A DNA stretch of 5,505 nucleotides from an uncultured Bacteroidales bacterium (GTDB taxonomy: Bacteria; Bacteroidota; Bacteroidia; Bacteroidales; Muribaculaceae), in the NCBI GenBank assembly GCA_900552315.1, contig URZM01000148.1:1-5505 (forward strand). Reading direction: 5' to 3'. Of the stretch, positions 1-5,505 are shown piece by piece. The translations under genes and the position numbers were made by a program. Under the pieces are notes generated by a model. That model was not told where the DNA came from. It saw only the letters and a list, made by a program, of their open reading frames with translations, and did no database searches. The first letter of the stretch is position 1; every line of letters starts with the position of its first letter.

Positions 1-364
1 TCGCCCCGGCCTGACCCGGTATACCGGCAAGATTCTCCAATCCCGCCAAACCGTTATCTACGCAGAAATCCACGAGTCCGGGCCAGTCCTCCCCTGCTCC
101 CGCTATCAGGTATGAAGTATGGTCGTCCTTGCGGTAGACCTGCAGCCCCTTGATGGCGGAGCGGATTATCATGCCGTCGAAATCGCGGATAAACAGGAGG
201 TTGGAGCCGCCACCTATATGCAGCACCTCACTGCGCTGATACTCAGGGGTACGCATTATCTGCTGCAACTCCTTTACCGAGCCGTATTCGGCGTAGTAAC
301 GGGCTTTGGCAGGCACGCCGAAGGTGGTCAGCGCAGTGAGGTCATAGTTTTCCTTAATAGTCAT
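1..364 (-). CDS. murB: MurB, UDP-N-acetylenolpyruvoylglucosamine reductase (N-terminal part, runs off the window)
   Basis: MurB is a cytoplasmic FAD enzyme. It uses NADPH to reduce UDP-GlcNAc-enolpyruvate to UDP-MurNAc, the second committed step of peptidoglycan precursor synthesis. Only the first 121 residues are visible. They begin MTIKENYDLTALTTFGVPAK, which matches the family's N-terminal (N)TFG-V/I-x-A motif with Thr13 in place of the usual Asn. The FAD-binding signature GGGSNLLF is at residues 51-58, and GLAGLENLAGIPGQAGA, at about 105-121, matches the flavin-contact motif usually written GIPG-x-x-GA. The catalytic Ser and Glu and the substrate-binding Tyr loop lie beyond the edge, so intactness cannot be judged. 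The ATG at 364 is chosen because the family N-terminus starts there; no Shine-Dalgarno sequence precedes it, as is common in Bacteroidota. The start lies 19 bases after the purL stop with no visible terminator or promoter between, which suggests co-transcription with purL. The family call is secure; the operon is inference. Confidence 0.95.
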   Translation of the reverse strand, partial: MTIKENYDLTALTTFGVPAKARYYAEYGSVKELQQIMRTPEYQRSEVLHIGGGSNLLFIRDFDGMIIRSAIKGLQVYRKDDHTSYLIAGAGEDWPGLVDFCVDNGLAGLENLAGIPGQAGA

Positions 365-383
365 CAGACTGATATGTAAGGGT

Positions 384-3300
384 TCAAGCTTTGCGATTGG
401 CCTCTATCCAACGCCGTGCATTCACGAAGGCTTCCAGCCATGGGGTCACCTGGTCTTTCAGATGAGTCTGCGGATAAACGCCGCACTGCCACGGGAAGAT
501 GGCCCTCTCCAAATGGGGCATCATGGCCAGATGGCGACCGTCCTTGCTTGCCACGCCTGCGACAGACCCTTGCGAGCCGTTGGGATTGCCCGGATATGAC
601 TTGTAGTCATATTTCGCGATGACATTGTATGCGTCAAGTTTCTCTGGGAAAGAGAATTTCCCTTCGCCATGAGCCACCCATATTCCAAGCTTGGTGCCGG
701 AGAGGGAACCGAACATGACGCTGTCGTTCTGCGGAATCTCTACCGAGAGGAAAGCGGACTCGAACTTATGCGAATTGTTGTGAAGCAGTTTGTGCGCCTC
801 CTTATGCTCGGGATACAGCAGCCCAAGTTCGGCCATGAGCTGGCAACCGTTGCAGATGCCGAGTGAAAGCGTGTCCTCGCGTTTGTAGAAATTCTCAAGG
901 GCGGTACGTGCCTTCTCGTTGTAGAGGAATCCGCCGGCCCATCCCTTGGCGGAACCGAGCACGTCGGAATTGGAGAATCCGCCACAGAACACTATCATGT
1001 TCACGTCCTTCAGAGTCTCGCGACCGGATGTGAGGTCGGTCATGTGAACATCTTTCACGTCAAATCCGGCAAGATGCAGGCTGTACGCCATCTCACGGTC
1101 GCCGTTTACACCTTTCTCGCGTATGATGGCGGCCCTAACGCCGCTGCGCCCCTGACGGTCTTCAACCAAACCGAGATCCGAGAGACGGCCGGTCCAGTTC
1201 TTAGGAAATTTGAAACGGACTGGCTGCTTGCGGTAATTCTTGAAACGTTCGTCTGCACATTTGGACCCGCTCTGCTCACGGTCAAGCAACCAAGAGGAGC
1301 GATACCAGACATCGCGCAGGGCGTCTATGTCAAATGTGTGGATATAGTCCCCTTTCTTCAGCACAATCTCACGTGCCTTGGAGGTTTGGCCTATATTGAA
1401 GCTCTCCACGCCAAACTCGCCAAGGGTCTCTGACACATTGGCCAATGCTGATTTTCTCACCTGAAGCACAATGGCGGGATTCTCGGCGAAGAGAATCTTG
1501 ATCACGTCGGCTTCATGAATGGCGTCGAGGTTTATGTCGAGTCCACCCTTGACGTTGGAGAAAGTCATTTCAAGCAGGGTGGTCACAAGACCTCCAGCGC
1601 TCACGTCGTGCTGGGCGAGTATCAGCCCGCGCTTGTTGAGACGCTGCACGGCATTGAACGCCTGGGCGAAATATTTTGCGTCCATGACGGTGGGCGCGTC
1701 ATGGCCCACTTTGCCGAGCGCCTGGGCGAATGCAGAGCCTCCGAGTTTAAAGGAGTCCCGACTCATAGGGATGTATAACATGACAGAATCCGCGTCACGA
1801 AGGACAGGAGTGGTAACTTTCCTGATATTGCGCACCTCGCCGGCAGCCGAGATTATTACCGTGCCGGGAGCGTAGACTTTGTCCTGGCCGTATTTCTGGG
1901 TCATGGAAAGCGAGTCCTTGCCGGTGGGGATATTTATACCCAGCTCACAGGCGAATGTGGAGCATGCCTCCACCGCTTTGTACAGGCGTGCGTCCTCTCC
2001 TGGATTTTTGCATGGCCACATCCAGTTGGCGGACAGCGACCCCGACTTGAGCCCCTCCTTGAGCAACGCTCCGGATATATTGGTCAACGCCTCGGCTATG
2101 GAAAGCACGGAGCCTTTGGCCGAGTCGATGAGGGCCGCCTGGGGGGCATGGCCTATGGATGTGGCAATGCCGGACTTGCCCTGGTAATCCAGCGCCACCA
2201 CGCCGCAGTCTGAAAGAGGAAGCTGCAAGGGACCCTGACATTGCTGACGGGCCACGCGTCCGGTCACTGAGCGGTCCACCTTGTTGGTGAGCCAGTCTTT
2301 GCAGGCCACGGCCTCGAGCTGCAGCACACTCTCCAGGTAGGAGTCCACCTCGTCTGCCGTATATTCCACCTCGTCATATTCCCTTGTGACTGTGACATCG
2401 GTCATAACGGTCTTGGGACTGTTGCCGAACATGTCTGCCATAGCCAAGTCTATGGGTTTTACCCCGTCAGCCTGCTTGAATACGAAACGTGAGTCATCTG
2501 TCGTCTCACCCACCACATAGAACGGCGCGCGCTCGCGGTCCGCTATTTTACGCACCATGTCCGTGTGTTCGGGACGCATCACGAGACCCATGCGTTCCTG
2601 ACTCTCGTTGCCTATGATTTCCTTTGATGAGAGTGTCGTGTCCCCTACCGGGAGCGCAGACATGTCAATCTCGCCGCCGGTGGCTTCTACAAGCTCGGAC
2701 AAAGCGTTGAGATGGCCGCCTGCACCATGGTCATGGATAGAGACGCAAGGATTGCCCTCCATCTCGGCGAGGGCGCGCACCACGTTGCTCACGCGTTTCT
2801 GCATCTCCGGATTGGCGCGCTGCACGGCGTTCAGCTCGATAGAGTTATCATACTGTCCGGTCTCTACCGAGGACACAGCGCCGCCGCCCATGCCTATGCG
2901 ATAGTTGTCGCCGCCCATGACCACGACCTTCATGCCGGGTTCCGGCTCACCTTTGATGGCATCCTTGGCCGTGCCGAAACCGACACCTCCGGCCAACATT
3001 ATGACCTTGTCATAGGCCAATGTGCGGGAGTGTTCCTGATGTTCGAATGTGAGGACCGAACCGCAGATAAGTGGCTGTCCGAACTTGTTGCCGAAATCGG
3101 AAGCTCCGTTTGAGGCTTTTATCAATATCTCGCCAGGGGTCTGATAGAGCCACTCACGAGGCTCAGGCGCTGAAAGTTCCCAGCCTCGCATCTCGTCGGG
3201 ACGGGGATATGAGGTCATGTACACAGCGGTGCCGGCAATGGGCAATGAAGCCTTGCCGCCGCCAAGTCTGTCGCGTATCTCGCCTCCGGTGCCTGTGGCC

Positions 3301-4085
3301 GCGCCGTTGAACGGTTCTACGGTTGTGGGGAAATTGTGGGTCTCCGCCTTCAATGAGATAACCGTCTTGATGTTTTTCTCTTCAAAATAATCAGGCTGTG
3401 TGGGATTGACCGGAGCGAACTGCTTCACTTTTGGCCCCTTCACGAAAGCCACATTGTCCTTGTATGCGGAGACCAAAGAGTTCGGATTCTCCTGAGATGT
3501 CTTCTTTATGAGCTTGAACAGGGAGGAGGGCATCTCCTTGCCGTCTATTATGAACGTGCCGTTGAAAATTTTGTGACGGCAATGCTCGGAGTTGACCTGC
3601 GAGAAACCGAACACCTCGGAGTCGGTAAGCTTACGGCCCAGCTTTTCCTCAAGAGAGCGCAAATAGGCTATCTCATCTTCCGAAAGGGCAAGTCCTTCCT
3701 GCTGGTTGTACGTTTCAAGGTCCTCGATGTAAACTATGGCGTCGGGCTTCTTGTCTATGGTGAACACGGACTGGTTCAGACCGTCAGGATAGAGGCGCTG
3801 CAGCATCTTGTCGTATGTCGGAGCATCGGTTGACGCCTTGAAATATTCCTCGATGCGGGCTATGCCCTCCATGCCCATGTTCTGGGTGATTTCAACCGCG
3901 TTGGTGCTCCAAGGAGTAACCATCTCTTTGCGTGGGCCCACCCAGACGCCGCCGAGGCGTGTGGACTTAAGAGGCGTGGCGCCGTCAAAAAGCCATGACA
4001 GGCGATTCAGATAATCTTCACTCAGGGGATTGGCGCTCTCCACGGCTATGACGTGTCGAGAGCCGTCTTTGAAAAATGTTACCAT
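384..4085 (-). CDS. purL: PurL, phosphoribosylformylglycinamidine synthase, long single-chain form with fused glutaminase
   Basis: This cytoplasmic enzyme carries out the fourth step of de novo purine synthesis: FGAR + ATP + glutamine give FGAM + ADP + phosphate + glutamate. The 1233 residues fit the large PurL of Gammaproteobacteria, Bacteroidota and eukaryotes, in which the PurS-, PurL- and PurQ-like parts of other bacteria are joined. Numbering from the ATG at 4085, the order is: an N-terminal PurS-like domain (about 1-140); a linker with NSEHCRHKIF (165-174); the first AIRS-like half with KAETHNFPTTVEP (246-258) and SIHDHGAGGHLNAL (449-462); the second AIRS-like half with CKNPGED (692-698) and AQHDVSAGG (824-832); and a class I glutamine amidotransferase domain from about 982. 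The glutaminase nucleophile is Cys1078 in GICNGCQLM, with His1191 and Glu1193 in PHLER. All key motifs are present and the frame is unbroken. An in-frame GTG at 4106 would add seven residues, but family members begin close to MVTFFK, so the ATG is preferred. murB follows 19 bases downstream. Confidence 0.98.
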   Translation of the reverse strand: MVTFFKDGSRHVIAVESANPLSEDYLNRLSWLFDGATPLKSTRLGGVWVGPRKEMVTPWSTNAVEITQNMGMEGIARIEEYFKASTDAPTYDKMLQRLYPDGLNQSVFTIDKKPDAIVYIEDLETYNQQEGLALSEDEIAYLRSLEEKLGRKLTDSEVFGFSQVNSEHCRHKIFNGTFIIDGKEMPSSLFKLIKKTSQENPNSLVSAYKDNVAFVKGPKVKQFAPVNPTQPDYFEEKNIKTVISLKAETHNFPTTVEPFNGAATGTGGEIRDRLGGGKASLPIAGTAVYMTSYPRPDEMRGWELSAPEPREWLYQTPGEILIKASNGASDFGNKFGQPLICGSVLTFEHQEHSRTLAYDKVIMLAGGVGFGTAKDAIKGEPEPGMKVVVMGGDNYRIGMGGGAVSSVETGQYDNSIELNAVQRANPEMQKRVSNVVRALAEMEGNPCVSIHDHGAGGHLNALSELVEATGGEIDMSALPVGDTTLSSKEIIGNESQERMGLVMRPEHTDMVRKIADRERAPFYVVGETTDDSRFVFKQADGVKPIDLAMADMFGNSPKTVMTDVTVTREYDEVEYTADEVDSYLESVLQLEAVACKDWLTNKVDRSVTGRVARQQCQGPLQLPLSDCGVVALDYQGKSGIATSIGHAPQAALIDSAKGSVLSIAEALTNISGALLKEGLKSGSLSANWMWPCKNPGEDARLYKAVEACSTFACELGINIPTGKDSLSMTQKYGQDKVYAPGTVIISAAGEVRNIRKVTTPVLRDADSVMLYIPMSRDSFKLGGSAFAQALGKVGHDAPTVMDAKYFAQAFNAVQRLNKRGLILAQHDVSAGGLVTTLLEMTFSNVKGGLDINLDAIHEADVIKILFAENPAIVLQVRKSALANVSETLGEFGVESFNIGQTSKAREIVLKKGDYIHTFDIDALRDVWYRSSWLLDREQSGSKCADERFKNYRKQPVRFKFPKNWTGRLSDLGLVEDRQGRSGVRAAIIREKGVNGDREMAYSLHLAGFDVKDVHMTDLTSGRETLKDVNMIVFCGGFSNSDVLGSAKGWAGGFLYNEKARTALENFYKREDTLSLGICNGCQLMAELGLLYPEHKEAHKLLHNNSHKFESAFLSVEIPQNDSVMFGSLSGTKLGIWVAHGEGKFSFPEKLDAYNVIAKYDYKSYPGNPNGSQGSVAGVASKDGRHLAMMPHLERAIFPWQCGVYPQTHLKDQVTPWLEAFVNARRWIEANRKA

Positions 4086-4093
4086 ACTGTTAG

Positions 4094-4113
4094 AAACCCG
4101 TACCACGGGATTT
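4094..4113 (-). other. Hairpin just upstream of the purL start codon
   Basis: On the minus strand CCCGT-GGT-ACGGG (4109-4097) is a perfect 5-base-pair stem with a 3-base loop. AAA before and TTT after extend it to eight pairs with one bulged T at 4110. It ends eight bases before the ATG at 4085 and occupies the place where a Shine-Dalgarno sequence would be; none is seen. It also contains the alternative GTG start at 4106. It may influence ribosome access, but no second, mutually exclusive structure or known riboswitch class was recognised. Confidence 0.35.
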
Positions 4114-4139
4114 TATGGGGCTTATAGTATTGATTCTAC

Positions 4140-4161
4140 TCAGGGCCAGAGAGCTGGCTGA
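4140..4161 (-). other. Small hairpin between the peptidase gene and purL
   Basis: On the minus strand GCCAG-CTCT-CTGGC (4158-4145) forms a 5-base-pair stem with a 4-base loop. TCA and TGA can add three more pairs outside a two-base bulge. No T-run follows, so it is not a convincing intrinsic terminator for the peptidase gene. If transcription starts near 4165 it would sit at the very 5' end of the purL leader, where such stems can protect mRNA. Confidence 0.3.
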
Positions 4162-4199
4162 ATTATGCCGCGAAGTTAACAATTCGCCGCGAATTATGC
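4160..4199. repeat. Two interleaved short direct repeats upstream of purL
   Basis: On the plus strand GAATTATGC occurs at 4160-4168 and again at 4191-4199, 31 bases apart, close to three helical turns. GCCGCGAA occurs at 4167-4174 and 4186-4193, 19 bases apart. The copies overlap the candidate promoter boxes and the palindrome. They may be half-sites for a DNA-binding protein or the remains of a small local duplication. Confidence 0.5.
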
Positions 4200-4202
4200 A
4201 AG
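4171..4202 (-). promoter_or_regulatory. Candidate Bacteroidota-type promoter for purL
   Basis: Read on the minus strand, CTTG (4202-4199) is followed after 20 bases by TAACTTCG (4178-4171). This resembles the Bacteroides consensus, TTTG at -33 and TAnnTTTG at -7, with one mismatch in each box and a spacing in the expected range. Transcription would start near 4165 and leave a leader of about 80 bases before the purL ATG. The -33 box falls just past the stop codon of the upstream peptidase gene. The boxes are short and the match is imperfect, so chance cannot be excluded. Confidence 0.35.
4181..4195. promoter_or_regulatory. 15-base palindrome, possible operator in the purL promoter spacer
   Basis: AATTCGC-C-GCGAATT is a perfect 7-base inverted repeat around a single central base. 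It lies entirely between the candidate -33 and -7 boxes of the purL promoter, a classic place for a repressor to bind. It does not resemble the E. coli PurR box. The symmetry is seen directly; an operator role is inference. It could also form a small hairpin at the 3' end of the peptidase transcript, but with a one-base loop it would be a poor one and no T-run follows. Confidence 0.35.
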
Positions 4203-4204
4203 TG

Positions 4205-5505
4205 TCACCAAATGACGACACGATCGCCGGGGGCCAGATACATTAAATCGCCGGGTTTTACACTGAATGTGTCTGCAAAAGGGGCGAGATTGCGCAGGGT
4301 CGCGTTGACTCTCCATCGTCCCAGGCTGTGCGGGTCGGACTTTGTCCGGACCAATATCTCCTCCGGGCGTATGTTGTCGGCCCATAGAAGCGCGTATGCC
4401 AGGTAAAAACTACTGATGTCTGGTGTGCCTGTCTCTGCGTCAAGATAAGCGGTAAGCGCCACACGCAATCCTCCCTGATCCGCAATATTCTCTCCAAGGG
4501 TGTAGCGGCCGTTTGCATGTGTCCCCGGAGCCACCTCTATCGCGTCGAACTGGGCCACAAGTTTGTCTGCAAGCGCGTTGAAACGGGTCTCATCTTCCTT
4601 GGTCCACCAGTCCTTCAGGTTGCCTTGCGCATCGAAACGGCGTCCCTGGTCATCAAATCCGTGAGTCATCTCATGGCCTATAACCACACCTATGGCACCA
4701 TAATTCAGTGCATCCTGGGCTGTGACGTCGAAATAGGGAGGCTGGAGTATAGCTGCGGGGAAGCATATCTCATTGACCACAGGGCTGTAATATGCGTTCA
4801 CTGCCTGGGGCGTCATCAGCCACTCGGACTTGTCCACCGGCTTTCCCATTTTGGAATAGTTGTCCCGGCAATACCAAACCGATGCGCGGTATACGTTCTC
4901 CATGTAAGGCAATTCCTTGTCTACATGGATGCCGCTGTAGTCCTTCCACTTGTCGGGGTAGCCTATTTTCACGGTCAGGCGCTCAAGTTTCTCAAGCGCC
5001 TTGCCCTTGGTGTCGGCTCCCATCCACTCCAGCTCGGATATGTGCTTTGCCAGTGCCTTCCGTAGATTTCTCACCAACTCCGCCGCATGACGCTTGTTCT
5101 CCTCAGGGAAATATTTCTCCACGTAGAGTTTCCCGACGGCCTCCCCAAGCATAGAGGAAGGGATGGCCATGGCACGTTTCCATCGAGGCTCCAATTCCTC
5201 TATGCCGCTCATGGCCACGTCATACATCTGGAAAGAAGCGTCTATGAAATCATCGGAAAGAAGGCCGGTGGCTCCGTCTATCGCCTGAAAAAGCAGATAA
5301 TCCTTCATGGCTCTCTCGCCCAGATCCGGCAGGATGTTCATCAGCTCGGTGAGATAGTGGACGCTTGACAGATTGAGACGCTCCACAGGGGGCAGTCCGA
5401 GAGCGCTGAAATATGTGTCCCAGTCAACCGAGGGAAATGCCTGTTTGAAATCCTCGTACAGATACGGATTGTCCGAGAGAGTCGGGTCGCGGCGCTGCTC
5501 ACGGG
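4205..5505 (-). CDS. pepO: M13 family zinc metallopeptidase, neprilysin/PepO type (C-terminal part, start outside window)
   Basis: M13 peptidases are zinc endopeptidases that cut oligopeptides. In Bacteroidota they are usually exported or lipid-anchored, but the N-terminus that would show a signal peptide is missing here. The visible 432 residues (starting REQRRDP) are roughly the last 60-65% of a family protein of about 670-700 residues. They contain the substrate-site motif VNAYYSP followed by NEICFPAAILQPPYF (about residues 235-258 of the visible part), the zinc motif HEMTH with His277, Glu278 and His281, and the third zinc ligand Glu338 in ENIAD with Asp342. The segment DPHSLGRWRVN (390-400) carries the conserved active-site His392 and Arg398. 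The chain ends in a C-terminal Trp (VVIW), as neprilysin homologues do. The family usually has HSPG where this protein has HSLG. The reading frame is open through the right edge, so the in-frame GTG at 5386 is internal and not a start. The gene ends 119 bases before purL. The family is certain; the exact substrate and symbol are not. Confidence 0.95.
   Translation of the reverse strand, partial: REQRRDPTLSDNPYLYEDFKQAFPSVDWDTYFSALGLPPVERLNLSSVHYLTELMNILPDLGERAMKDYLLFQAIDGATGLLSDDFIDASFQMYDVAMSGIEELEPRWKRAMAIPSSMLGEAVGKLYVEKYFPEENKRHAAELVRNLRKALAKHISELEWMGADTKGKALEKLERLTVKIGYPDKWKDYSGIHVDKELPYMENVYRASVWYCRDNYSKMGKPVDKSEWLMTPQAVNAYYSPVVNEICFPAAILQPPYFDVTAQDALNYGAIGVVIGHEMTHGFDDQGRRFDAQGNLKDWWTKEDETRFNALADKLVAQFDAIEVAPGTHANGRYTLGENIADQGGLRVALTAYLDAETGTPDISSFYLAYALLWADNIRPEEILVRTKSDPHSLGRWRVNATLRNLAPFADTFSVKPGDLMYLAPGDRVVIW

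Noticed and set aside
119..379. Plus-strand open frame of 86 codons over the murB start
   Set aside because: The minus strand encodes a clear MurB N-terminus through the same bases, so this is a shadow frame.
2712..3113. Plus-strand open frame of 133 codons, and several other plus-strand frames inside purL
   Set aside because: All are antisense to purL, which is complete and carries every expected motif. They have no independent start signals or domain features.
4140..4161. Hairpin as an intrinsic terminator for the peptidase gene
   Set aside because: The perfect stem is only five pairs and no T-run follows it on the minus strand.
4086..4204. Purine riboswitch or E. coli-type PurR box ahead of purL
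   Set aside because: I found neither the conserved loop and junction bases of a purine riboswitch nor an ACGCAAACGTTTTCNT-like site.
4517..5065. Plus-strand open frame of 182 codons opposite the peptidase gene
   Set aside because: It lies wholly antisense to a well-conserved M13 domain that includes the zinc motif; its protein shows no recognisable motif and its length is explained by the GC-rich codon pattern of the real gene.
5384..5386. GTG at 5386 as the start of the peptidase
   Set aside because: The frame stays open upstream to the window edge and the extra 39 residues (REQRRDP onwards) look like normal M13 sequence, so the true start is outside the window.
1..5505. A novel defence, mobile or secretion system
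   Set aside because: The three genes fill almost the whole window and belong to well-known housekeeping or peptidase families; no transposase, integrase, CRISPR repeat, tRNA or unexplained gene is present.

Overview
The window looks like ordinary chromosomal DNA from a Bacteroidota bacterium, probably of the order Bacteroidales. The evidence is a long single-chain FGAM synthetase with a C-terminal end of the Bacteroidota kind (PHLERAIFPWQ), a neprilysin-type M13 peptidase, start codons without a Shine-Dalgarno sequence, and a candidate promoter of the Bacteroides -33/-7 type. The moderately high GC content would suit Muribaculaceae or a similar family, but this placement is inference and no rRNA or tRNA is present to fix it.

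All three recognisable genes lie on the minus strand, so they read from the right edge to the left. First (5505 to 4205) comes the C-terminal 432 residues of an M13 metallopeptidase, whose N-terminus lies outside the window. A 119-base intergenic region (4086-4204) follows. It holds a candidate promoter, a palindrome inside the promoter spacer, short direct repeats and two small hairpins. Next is a complete purL (4085 to 384, 1233 residues), encoding phosphoribosylformylglycinamidine synthase with its glutaminase domain fused at the C-terminus. Nineteen bases after the purL stop begins murB (364 to 1), of which the first 121 residues are visible.

purL and murB are so close that they are probably transcribed together, although one serves purine synthesis and the other peptidoglycan precursor synthesis. 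The peptidase is likely a separate unit that ends before the purL promoter. I see no RNA gene, CRISPR array, insertion sequence, phage gene or defence system. The plus-strand open frames are shadows of the minus-strand genes. The only part that earns a second look is the purL upstream region; nothing here supports a new biological system.
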